NCBI GenBank assembly: GCA_914767715.1
Contig: OU612075.1
Span: 4,216,001-4,280,000 of the forward strand
Source of the DNA: Membranipora membranacea
Taxonomy: Eukaryota; Bryozoa; Gymnolaemata; Cheilostomatida; Membraniporidae
Length of the DNA stretch: 64,000 nt
Reading direction: 5' to 3'
Part shown: piece by piece, positions 11,501 through 21,469 of the stretch
How positions within the stretch are numbered: position 1 is the first letter of the stretch
Layout of the letters: the number at the start of each line of letters is the position of its first letter
The notes under the pieces: model-generated
What the model was told of the DNA's origin: nothing
The model's database searches: none
The model's input: only the letters and a program-made list of their open reading frames with translations
Position numbers and translations under genes: made by a program

Positions 11501-14500
11501 GGTTATCACTAAAATAGCTTCAACTACGCTACCGTTGTCCATTACAGCTTGTTGATAATTTGCAGTGTAAGTAGAGCAGCCTTGTAACTGTCCTAGGCAA
11601 GCCTGGGCTAGGCTTAATGTTATACTGTAAGTGGATCATCATTTAAATGTGAATCCGTGACAGGGGAGATAACATACTGTAGACCCTTCTAGACCCTGGA
11701 TCTTCGCATTTTAAATAAGGTCACATCATTCAATTACGTCCTTGTGCGAAAAATTTTACTTTTTTTGTTCATTGCAATGGCAAAGCTTTGACATGAACTG
11801 TGGTTGGTTTTTGCTTTCCTAGACACTTTAATACAACATATTTGAACCATTTTATGATGACGTTACATTGTGAACTTGTTTGCAGTTGGTTGCAGACCCC
11901 TGTTGAAAAAGGGATGATAACTCCATGTTCAGTCAAATACCTTAATAACTTGCTAACATTTATATGAGGAACAAGTAATATATTACTACATTTATGTCTC
12001 TCAACTCAAAGTATCACTGAAAAGTAGCTCGCTGCATTTCTTTTCGAGTCATGACTCTGCGTTGTTACATTACTGCCAAGCTGAAAAATTCAAAACTAAC
12101 ACCATGTGTAGGTCTATGCTATGGTGATTTCTACAATAAGTTAAACAAAGCTTTTACACTGCTAAGCCTGCATAAGCAATCTGTTAATATGGCGCTCCAA
12201 AAATGAACTTAAGCCAGAGACTATAGATATATCTATAGTCTCTGCTTAAGCTTAAGCTTGTCAATCTGTTTTGAAATTAAACTCAAACCATCAACAAACC
12301 TAAATATTGAAAATATCATAAATCCTTGCTAACATGTTGATATATCTGATTGTAGGCTACACACCCCTGACCCTGGCAGCAGCTATGGCACATAAGGATA
12401 TGTATAATCATCTGATAGAGAAGGAGAGAGAGGTATACTGGGTATACGGTGATGTAACATGTGCTGCTTATCCTCTCGATAATATCGATTCCATCGGTAA
12501 ACAAGGGGAGATAAACCCTACATCAGCGCTACATCTCATCATACACGGTGATAAGGTATAGTGTAGTTAATGTGATGGCTTTGATTGGGTGTCTGAAAGT
12601 GTCACTGTTTCGCTATATGTCGCAACTAGGTACTTTTAAGAGGGTACCATCTGTACTGGTATTGGCTCTCTCCCTATCACCTAACATGTGTGTTGAGATT
12701 ATTCTGATTCCATCCTGGACAGTCTAAAAATCGTAAAATAATTGTTACTTGTAACTTTTCAGTGAATGATTTGATATTGCAGTTGATTGAAAAAAAGCAT
12801 TACATATTTTACCATAAGCCCTTTCAAGGTTAAGAATTAGCATTATTTTATTAACATTTATTAACATTTTATTAACATTCAATAATTAATATTGTTTTAA
12901 GTTTGAAATTGTTTATAGCTGTCATTTTATCAGTAACATCTGCCACCATTGAGTGCCCCTTTCGAGAACACTTGCTCCAAATGACAGATTATGTTGTATA
13001 TTGTTGTATGTATTTTATGTAAGTTGAATGATTATATTGCATATTTGACAGCCGGAGCACTTGGAGATGGTGGATGGTATGGTTGTAAATCTACTCAAGG
13101 AGAAGTGGACTACCTTCCTCAGATTCAGATTTTTCAGGCGGATGATTCTGTTTGGTCTTTATTTTGCCATATTCATGGCTGCCCTTATTCTCAGACCTGG
13201 AAAAGATCACTACCCTGATATTACTGTGTGAGTAAATTATAAATTACTTTTTTCTGTGACTATTAAGTCGTGAATGAGTGAGTGAGTGAATTATAGCAGT
13301 CACCTTGAATTATGAATTAAAATTATACAACTGGAGTGGAGCTTTGTCAATTTGTTGGTCTGCCGTAAACTCTTGTGGAACTGAGTTTAGTTCATTGGTG
13401 AAACTGTGTATTACATGGAAAATATTGTGGTGCATTTTATTTTGATTTTATGGCTGTGATGTCATATTGACTCGTATTGACTGATATAGCCTGTTCTATT
13501 TCCAGGAATGGGACAAACGGCACAAACACCTCTACAGATCACAACTGTTATCTTGTCGGACCTCCCACCTGTAAGTTTGTATCCTCCACTCCCAGTGTTT
13601 ACCACTATCCACTATGTATAGTCTGGGGGCAAAATATACCATCTGATTTTGTATCAAAACATCTATTGGCCATGACAACCTGCTATGAATGTCCTACACC
13701 GAAATTTTAGTTTGGCCAGCTGTATTGGTAGAGGAGGAGCAACTTTAAATGCTGTAGAATTGGATTAAAATAATTCTGCATGTCTCAATTACTTATTAGT
13801 TGTTATCCCCCTTACTTATTAGTAGTTATCTCCCTTTCTTATTAGCTATTATCTCCTTTACTTATTAGTAGTTATCTCTCTTACTCATTTAGTTATTTTC
13901 TCCCTTACTCATTAGCTGTTATCTCCCTTACTTATTAGTTTTTGTCTCTCTTACTTTTTAGTTGCTCAGTACACTAATCAGGACTACATCAGGCTCACAC
14001 TGGAAGGTCTGACTCTATTAGGAGTTATTACATATCTCAGCCTTGCCATACAGAACCTCAGAGAGACTGGTAAAGACAGATTTCTCGAGATGCTAAAGGT
14101 ATGTCAAACAGAGTCAAATAGTTACATTTTTCGATTCCAGACTTTGCTTTGTAATAAAAGCAGTCTAGAATCTCGGAAGAGTCCTATCAGAACTTTATAA
14201 TTGGCCTGTCCTGACCAGTTTGTCAAGACATGCTAATTTATATTATGCTCCTAAGCACCGAGGAGGGCTTGCTAACCAGCTCAAACTTAAAAACTTCAAA
14301 ACAATATGAATGGTGACAATGCTACTTTTCACTGCAATCTCTATGAGCGACATTTTGTAGCAATTTATTGTTTTCTAAGTCACAAAATCGACGCTTGTAA
14401 TTTTGTGCCATCCTTGTAATCATCCTGACCCATAGACTTAATAATAAACCTAGACAGGACACCATATACAGATGAAGTGAGGCACTTAATTGTGGGGCGA

Positions 14501-17500
14501 CGTAACGTCATTAGAAGGTGTAGAAGCAATGATGCTATCATTGATTACTGTCCATAATCCAGGTTTTTTGTTCATAACCCGATCAATTTTGATTGGATTT
14601 AAAATTTGAAAATTGCTTTACAATCAGCAGCATCTTGTTATCAACTTGATGCTATTTCTTCTTCAAAAAAACTATGTCCTGACCTGATCGAGGGGAAGGC
14701 AATCAACTTTATCCTCGGAGAAAAATTTGTTTTTGTCTCTTCGTCTGACCAAGGAGTTAAACTTTGTCTTTAACTCCCTGGTCTGACATTTTGTTCTGTT
14801 ATGTTTACTTGTAGTCTGCACCATCACTGACGACATTCTACATCTCATGTGTCAACGTAATACTAATGGTACCGGGTAGAGCGTTCTGTTCTTACAGCGC
14901 TCACCTCGCTGTCTACGAGGTGAGGCGCTTTTTTTATAATTGTCATCTCCACATATACTATACATCATATCTTTTATCATCTGAAGTGGTGTGATACCGT
15001 AAGACCACACGTTTGTAAGACAAATTTGAGTGATATTAAAAGAATTCATGCATTTTTCTTCTTTTATTTCGACAGTTGACATTTTTATAAAGTGAAATCA
15101 CTATAAAGTTATGACTGAGAAACCAAGAAAAGATTCATATCTCAGATAATGAGACTAAGACAGATGGTATATGCTTTTTGGTTATCTTGATCACCTTGAT
15201 CAAGTCAGATAAAAACAACACCAATAAACCTCAATAAACTGACGTTACAATGGAATATTTGTCGGTTGACTTCGGTGCAAAGCTTTTATACTAATATTTG
15301 TTTATTTCCTTTCAGGACGTTTTGGCTATTACAACTATCCTGTTTACTGCTCCATATTTCCTGTTTTTCTGCCGAGGCTTTAAGATGATTGGTCCGTTTG
15401 TTACGATGATTTATAGGATGTTGGTTGGAGATCTTTTGAGATTCTTCACTATTTACATCATATTTCTCATCGGATTCTCACAGGTTTGTTTTATACATTG
15501 TGTCGGAATTTAAACTTTCATAAGGTATTGAACATCTTATCTTATCTAAAAATCTTATCTTAAATTATTAACTGCGAAAGAAATCGTAATCACTTGCTGC
15601 ATAATAAAATATATCCACTCACCCTTTTCAATCTGTTGATATCTTAATTCAGCGGTGTCTCAATGTTCTATGAGAATCATAAGGTGCTCTTGTTTAATCC
15701 TTTTTTATATGTTTACAAACAAAAAAGATGCCACACTTTATGCAGTCAAGATTAGCGATTGATTTTGATATATATATATATATATATGTATATATAAGTT
15801 CTCGTGAAGTAATCTGTCAACAAATTCAATATTTTCCTTGGATTCATGGTAGCAGAGCTACGAAAATATCGCTACTTGAAGCTTTTGGATAGGATAATGG
15901 GAATCAAGCGGGATGTTTTTGGTTTCAATACCAGTATTTATCTTTGAGTTTGTTGTTGTAGGCGATGTACATCGTACACATTAACTACAGTCCGCCTGAT
16001 CCAGACCAGACTACTCCTTTTAGTCACCCGGCTAATGCCATCTTTGGCATGTTCTATATGAGTATGGGTAAGTACTCTGAGTGGCAGGGGCGTGCTTAGG
16101 GGGCGTTTCAACCCATTAGACCCTATTAGAGGTCCCCAGCAGGCAAAAATTCTTGAGTGTAGGGCGATAGAAGGGTGTTGTAGGAATTGGAGATTGAGGA
16201 TGACAGATGGGGGTCAGACAATGGGGACAAGTAATGTATCAAATTGCATCATACCATATTCTTAGTAAGCCTAACACTACTACCGGACCTACCGATAGTA
16301 GACCTACTACTACTGGGTAGTAGATCTCCTACAACCAGGGAGGAGGGTTCTTGATCATCATTGAAATCGGCAAAGTTTACATTCTTGTATTTCCAGATGT
16401 ATATTTCAGTTCTATACCTATATGGGTTGTCGCTGACTGACTGATTATAATTCTTCTAGCTCCCCATTCTTTTTTGTGTACTGCGTACTGTGTGTTAACT
16501 TTACATAGTGTCTGCAGGTTCGCTGCTGGGCAATGGTAATTCAGTTACTTGGCTTATCTGCTAGTAGTGGATGTTGTTTTAATGAGAAGAACCTGTTGAA
16601 TGTCTCCTCGGGACATTTTTGGTTCAGCATATGGCATTAAAGCTGAAGTGTCATAAAGCGTCATGTTGATTGACCAACTCTTTTCAGTCAATTATCTTGC
16701 TTGCCAGTCACAGAGTTTCTCTGATTTTTGAGAGAGAAAGTCAACACTGAAATATAAGGTCGGTGTCTTATATACGCCCTTCCTCAGTGATGGATATCCT
16801 GTCTATTGCCGCTAAGTGATATCTGTAGCATTTACCAAATTGTGACACGGCAATAGTCAGAAGTATGCATCCAACTACAAGTTTGTCTGGCTGATTTGCC
16901 TCACCACATTCTGCTGTTTGGTAAAAGCTACATTTGTGCTTATGAGCGGCGATATCAAAGAGTTACGCCAAATTGTTGCCATCAATAGAAGCTCACCTTA
17001 CAGGGTCTTGCATAAGTATTGATTAGATATCATTATTAGCCTTTTGCTTCTGAAAAGTGATTTTGGCTTCTGCATGAACAAAAAGAATTCAGCAGAGAGA
17101 AGTTATTCTGAAAATAAAATCTAAGAAAAACTGGCCGGCCATGCCAAATTCCAACCTCATCTTAATTTTCTGGAACTATATTATATACTTTATCCTACTG
17201 ATCTTTATTACAACCCTATATGATTTAAGGTCTTCAACAAAATATTATTTTAATTTATAAATTTTCCTAATATCAATAGGTAACTTCGCGACCTTGGTAT
17301 CTATATTAAATAATCATTAATAATAATCATTTTCATGGGGAAATCCAACTGAATAGATTTTATGATTAGGTTTACGGTTTTTCAATGATATTGACATGAA
17401 ACTTAGAATTATCTCCTCATTGGTAATAGGGAGACAACTTGAATTCAAGTTGGATTCAGTTGGATTTCCCCATGAAAATGATTATAATTAATGATTATTT

Positions 17501-19514
17501 AATATAGATACCAAGGTCGCGAAGTTACCTATTTTTCAATTTAATTTTCCTATTCGGATTGAATTTTATAAATTCAATAACCTTAACATTCCTATTGCTC
17601 TTATAACCCTGTAGGAGAGTTTACTGTAATGTATGATGACCTGGACCACACGACACACGCGATCATGGGGAAGTTTATCTTCATACTGTACATGGTTCTG
17701 GTGACTCTACTTCTGATTAACATGTTGATCGCTATGATGGGTAACACTTACACATTGATAGCTGAGACACAGAAGGAATGGCTCAGACAGTGGGCTCATA
17801 TCGTACTCGCTGTCGAACAAACCGTCGCACCTGGTAAGTGTTTTGTTCACCTTTGTGTCCTGATCGAGTGGTGGGTTGTTTTTAATTGCATGACCAAAGC
17901 TGGAGGGATGTCTAAACAGAGCAATAACACAGTAATGATTGTATGGCTTTCTGTTGTTCTACGGAGAGTTAATGATTGCATTGAATTCCTAGAGAGGTCT
18001 TGCAATCAAAAGTGACAACAGTTTGACCTGAACTCCTTGGAAGTTCCAGGCTTACTTAGTAGAGCAAGAGCGCCATTAGCCAATTAGTATGCGAAAAACC
18101 TCATTTATCTGCACCATTTTCAGGCTATCCTGTCTGTATCGATAGCAGTAAACTCATTGATATCTCCTGTTGTGTGTTGTGAACATATATTATATAATAA
18201 TATTGTATATTACATAATACAGCTGAGAGATTGAATCAGCAGGAGAGATATTCACAGCCGATGGGTAACGGTAGCAGAGCTCTCGCTATCCGCTGGCATC
18301 AGACTGAGAAAGAGAAGGAGGAACTAAAACGAGACAGGGAGGCAATCAGACAAAAACAGAAGGAAACACTCATGAGACACGCTAATAAACATAACTCTAA
18401 CGGTCAGTACCGTCACTGAAACACTTAGTCACTGAAACACTTAGTCACTGAAACACTTAGTCACTGAGGCTTTGAGACGCTGAGTCACTGTGTCGCTGAG
18501 TCATTGGGTCAATGGGTGACTGAGGCTCTGAGTCACTGAGCCACTGAGTTATTAAGTCGCTTAGTCACTGAGCCACTGAGTTATTAAGTCGCTTAGTCAC
18601 TGAGTCACTGAGTCAAGTATTCAGCAGTATCTACAGCAATTCATCAGGGTTCAATACGATCTATGATTTGGTGATATTCGCCATAATCATGCCAATACAA
18701 TGCTTGGCAAGTCGTAGAGAGCTGATAATTCAATGTAAACACAAAATGTTTTTACCTACACTCAAGGCTATATCCTTCTTGTATCAGTATTGTTGCCATG
18801 TTTCAGCTAAAAGGAGATGAGCTTGTTCAGGTAACCTAATGTAGCTGAGGACCTATTTATGTAATAGTTTAGATCCTCAGGTTGTATGTTTAACTGCATG
18901 TGTTAGTTTGTGTGATCACAAAGTTTTAATATCGGGTGCATCCGCAATACTAAAACATATTTGATATCACCAGTTTTTGCAGTGTCTCTTAGAGTATAAA
19001 CTTTATCATGACACCATCTAACAGACCAACCTTATTGGTGAATCTGAAATGAAAGCAGACGACACATATCAGTCAGTGTAATTAGGAGTTATTCACTCAT
19101 GTAATAAGAGATGCAAACTGTCAATATGGAACTCAAACTCATTCCCATAAACATATAAAAAGTATTTATATGTTTATGCTCATTCCTGACACAAGGAAAA
19201 GGCACTATCACACTCTTACTGTTAGATCTAGCCTGTCTTGACAAGCTTTGTCAAGACATACTAGATCGCTGATCATGAATCTCTCAAGTGACCTTGTTGA
19301 TGGCCTTGCACGCTGCTGCAGAAAGGAAGTAATCTCGATAGCACCGTTACACTAGTAATTGCTGGAGCTTCATGATACTATACTGGTAATATGGTCCTCT
19401 TTGTTTATGTTTTTTTTTTTCTATTTTTTAGGAGCAAGTGCCCAGGTTAGCCGCAGAGCCAGTAAATTATCCATTCCTAAAATATCAGACAAGCCACCGA
19501 AAGTGTCTACATAG
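5544..19514 (+). CDS. TRPV-family cation channel, paralog A
   Basis: Predicted tetrameric non-selective or Ca-permeable cation channel of the plasma or ciliary membrane. Exons: 1a 5544-5637 or 1b 6748-6850; 7264-7491; 7943-8066; 8341-8501; 9871-10068; 10418-10531; 11160-11291; 12356-12555; 13052-13227; 13506-13570; 13962-14098; 14815-14919; 15316-15483; 15962-16067; 17615-17833; 18223-18402; 19432-19514. With 1b this gives 832 residues, all phases consistent. Ankyrin repeats span about 152-400 ([74 protein letters not shown]). S1 lies in exon 9 (about 445-465); the S1-S2 loop has three N-glycosylation sequons (NGTNGTNTS, about 480-488); S2 is in exon 11, S3 in 12, S4-S5 in 13. The pore exon ends MSMGEF; S6 carries [12 protein letters not shown], followed by a TRP-like WLRQWAHIV. 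Resemblance is to the invertebrate Nanchung/OCR and TRPV5/6 branch; the exact subtype is not settled. Confidence 0.93.
6272..6301. repeat. short hairpin, GGGAGTTT family, copy 2
   Basis: CAGGGAGTTTGGG / CCCAAACTCCCTG with loop CTGT: 13-bp perfect arms. Lies between the two alternative first exons of TRPV-A. Same family as 2407-2434. Confidence 0.65.
6748..6850 (+). CDS. alternative first coding exon (1b) of TRPV-A
   Basis: ATG opens 34 codons starting [19 protein letters not shown] and ending [13 protein letters not shown], with donor GTGGGT in phase 1. The upstream exon 1a (5544-5637) starts [19 protein letters not shown] and ends [12 protein letters not shown], also phase 1. Both fit the acceptor at 7264. 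They are clearly duplicates of each other and of TRPV-B exon 1 (WYSLLDVQGY). Either two promoters drive the gene or one exon is silent. Both begin MGxxxS, an N-myristoylation-type motif. Confidence 0.75.
7020..7092 (-). repeat. GC-rich dispersed repeat, copy 1
   Basis: On the minus strand it reads CCCCCAGACTTTTGCCCC followed by CGCCCGACGGCCCCC, flanked by GGTCTGACC-type repeats. Related sequence lies at 52165-52215 and 60340-60395. It stands out as GC-rich against the AT-rich intron 1 of TRPV-A. No coding content; probably part of a dispersed repeat. Confidence 0.55.
9228..9560. repeat. nested inverted-repeat (foldback) block in TRPV-A intron 4
   Basis: GCCACCCCTGTC occurs at about 9242 and 9447, and its complement GACAGGGGTGGC-like (ACAGGGGTGGCAGGAG) at about 9394. 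GGCAGGAGAGGT pairs with ACCTCTCCTGCC around a 30-bp loop (9402-9444). TGATCACC/TGATCAGTG and GCTAGTCATTGAC/GCTAGTCAATGAC also recur. The block can fold in more than one way and looks like a foldback element that inserted into, or duplicated, itself. Confidence 0.6.
10885..11150 (+). mobile_element. tRNA-derived SINE, family C
   Basis: The head has a pol III A box (TTAGCCTAGTGGTTAGCGGG) and B box (GGGGTTCGATTCCCG). The body is about 150 bp (CTGAGTTCGGTAGGGTGTTC, GACCCAGTGACCGGGCGG). The tail is TTACATTAAGCGGTATATAA then an A-rich run. The tail ends only about 10-25 bp before the acceptor of TRPV-A exon 7 (11160). Confidence 0.85.
11328..11828. mobile_element. MITE with ~170-bp inverted arms, TA target site
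   Basis: Left end AAGTGTTTAGGAAAGCAAAA pairs with right end TTTTGCTTTCCTAGACACTT. Pairing continues through the CATTGCAAT, TCCAGGATCTAGAAGG and TATGTTATCTCCCCTGTCAC segments of both arms. TA dinucleotides flank it (11326-11327 and 11829-11830), as for Tc1/mariner-type non-autonomous elements. It begins 36 bp after TRPV-A exon 7 ends. No transposase. Confidence 0.8.
12216..12243. repeat. 28-bp perfect palindrome
   Basis: AGAGACTATAGATA / TATCTATAGTCTCT without loop, flanked by CTTAAGCC and GCTTAAG that nearly extend it. Lies in TRPV-A intron 7. Confidence 0.75.
13765..13961 (+). repeat. pyrimidine-rich minisatellite running into the exon 11 acceptor of TRPV-A
   Basis: About eight imperfect units of 20-24 bp on the pattern CTTACTTATTAGTAGTTATC. 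Each contains a T/C-rich tract and a TTAG, and the last unit supplies the real acceptor TTACTTTTTAG before exon 11 (13962). Upstream units are thus near-copies of a 3' splice site. Confidence 0.75.
14202..14235. repeat. recurrent hairpin family (GCCTGTCTTGACAAG), copy 1
   Basis: GGCCTGTCCTGACCAGTTTG then TCAAGACATGCTA: a diverged copy of the hairpin also found at 19229-19264, 26992-27040 and 40712-40744. Lies in TRPV-A intron 11. Confidence 0.55.
15767..15795. repeat. TA microsatellite
   Basis: Alternating TA tract in TRPV-A intron 13. A similar one lies at 37257-37276 in TRPV-B intron 11. Confidence 0.85.
17279..17529. mobile_element. MITE with ~75-bp near-perfect inverted arms, TA target site
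   Basis: Left arm GGTAACTTCGCGACCTTGGT through ATTTTCATGGGGAAATCCAA (to about 17350) is reverse-complemented from about 17455 to 17529. TA flanks both ends (17277-17278, 17530-17531). The arms are almost identical, so the element inserted recently. It sits 85 bp before TRPV-A exon 15, which encodes the pore end and S6. Confidence 0.88.
18405..18615 (+). repeat. GTCACTGA minisatellite overlapping an alternative stop
   Basis: Imperfect short repeats built on AGTCACTGA and a 16-bp unit (TGAAACACTTAGTCAC, three clean copies), then a 33-bp unit (CTGAGCCACTGAGTTATTAA...) twice. The first repeat contains the TGA at 18417-18419 that would end TRPV-A if the exon 16 donor at 18403 is not used. Confidence 0.8.
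19229..19264. repeat. recurrent hairpin family, copy 2
   Basis: TAGCCTGTCTTGACAAGC / TTTGTCAAGACATACTAG. Arms of about 15 bp with one or two mismatches. Lies in the last intron of TRPV-A. Confidence 0.65.
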
Positions 19515-19899
19515 ATAAGAACCTACTTCTTGATGTCGCTGCAAGCTACACAGAGCTTCTACTTCGAACACAGCGAACAGTTACTATCATCTACTCAATG
19601 AGTGTTACAATACTAATATCTAATAGGTCCACAACTAAACTGATACGGTGAGGTTTTGGTGATTATTTTACTGAGAGTTTCGTTGTCTACTTGCTTTATC
19701 GTGTAATTAAATATCCATGTAGGCATACTACACGCACCAGGTAGGCCAACTGATATCTATTAGGAATCTCAAACTTATATCTTGGCAAATTTTTAAAAAC
19801 TGTGCTATCATAAAATATTTTGTTTTCACAACTGCAGAAAAGTTACACAACTTCTGTAATGCTAAATGCGCATGATAAGAACCTGACCACAATGTCACC

Positions 19900-20082
19900 T
19901 TAACTTGGAACTTCAACCTCCAAGTTGCGAATGCTGTCATTGGGCTTGGTGGGAATTCCAGAGAATTTCATTGTGGGGCACTCATTATCATCAGCTTTAG
20001 TGGTGACCTGAATGGTGATGAAGGTTTTTATCTCCCCAGCAATGTTTGGCTGGTTATGACATTCAAAGGTTCCAATACTCAT
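19900..20082 (-). pseudogene. possible immunoglobulin-domain exon fragment
   Basis: The minus strand reads SIGTFECHNQPNIAGEIKTF followed by ITIQVTTKADDNECP and ends NLEVEVPS at a stop. The pattern G-T-F-x-C-x-N then alternating hydrophobics resembles the F and G strands of an Ig domain. No other Ig exon is visible nearby, and it overlaps the 3' UTR of TRPV-A in antisense. It may be a stranded exon, a processed-pseudogene fragment or coincidence. Confidence 0.3.
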
Positions 20083-20295
20083 TATATACACCGTTAGCCT
20101 GTACAAGTGTGATTGTCAATATTATTATATTTTTCTACCTTGACAACGAATCTCTAATAACATTACTTCGTGCTGCATATTTTTATACATTTTGCATATT
20201 TTCAATTATATCGTTTCACAGTGATCTGTACTTTGAACTGTACTTCTACTAATGCGTGTGCCGTGTATGAACTGTAAAATTGTCTTGAACATTCA

Positions 20296-20301
20296 AATAA
20301 A
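20296..20301 (+). terminator. candidate poly(A) signal of TRPV-A
   Basis: AATAAA about 780 bp after the TAG at 19512-19514, followed by a T-rich stretch. It is the first clear canonical signal downstream. Confidence 0.5.
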
Positions 20302-21469
20302 AACTCATTTTTTTACAAAATATACTTATACTGTTGAGCACAACCCATCCTCAATAGACAGTCATAAAAATGATTTGAATGATGCCAACCAGATGCTTAT
20401 AATTATGTGGCAATACTATGTATCATGGTAATAAAATCTTTTTTGGAAGTGTGGAACACACTGCATGGGTGTGATCTAAGATTTTCATTCTAGTCATCAT
20501 CAAGTTTGAATAGGAAACTGGAAATTCCGAAAACCTAGCCTTGTCATAACTTTTTCCATTTTGCTATGATTAATTGAGGCCTGGATAACAGCTGTGCAGG
20601 GAATATTCAAGTAGGAATAAAGATTTGGTCACATGAATTTACATACCATACCATAACATAACCTACTTGAGTTTATACCCACAGCAGGGAAAACGAGTGC
20701 ATAGGAACAAGGAAGTCACGAGACTATTTGTTACGTCATTTTACTCCTAGCCTGGTTTATGATGTAGGCCTATTACAAAGCCAGACTGGTACTTTAAATG
20801 GAGAGTAAATGATCAGCGTAAACTTGTATACTAATGTGACCATTGTCTTGCAATGTTTGATAGGAACAAGAATGTGATGTCATCATTACTTTTGATGAAG
20901 CAGTTTATTGCAAAATATCTATCTCCTGGCGCTTAACTAGAGAAGAAATACATTCAGAGTAGATGTATAAGTAGAGTAGAAACATAGTAAACTCTGGCCT
21001 TTTGCTTGAAGATTCAATGGGAAAACAAAGGTTAATAGTAAGTAACCTCAAAAAAAGGACAGGCAGATCAATCTGTATCGAGGTGCAAAGAAGACAGGCA
21101 ACAGATCAGGATTCAGCAAAGCAAATATGCACTGAGCAGTACAGCAAGGCTAAATAATCTCATATAGATACCATACAATCAAATGCATAAATAGATTCGA
21201 CATATAAAAACCAGGTAGACATTAGCTGCCAGGTCATTCTTAGCTGCCACTCTTTTTAGATAAGATCAAATATTCAGAGCGCTGTGCTGGGGTTTGTAGA
21301 TATTCATAGACATAATAAACTTTCTATAATAACTTATTACTAAGTCCATGTAGATGACGCATGTGTAGAAAACTGCAGCTTAATGGCAATCACAGGATTT
21401 TATATACATGAAAATGTCTAGAAATAGTAGATGAAGGAGAATGCACTGGTGTAATTTCCTCCTCCCACT
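20302..21469. other. intergenic, no gene seen
   Basis: Between the TRPV-A poly(A) signal and the end of the ankyrin/coiled-coil gene. No exon-like frame or clear repeat was recognised. Confidence 0.5.
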
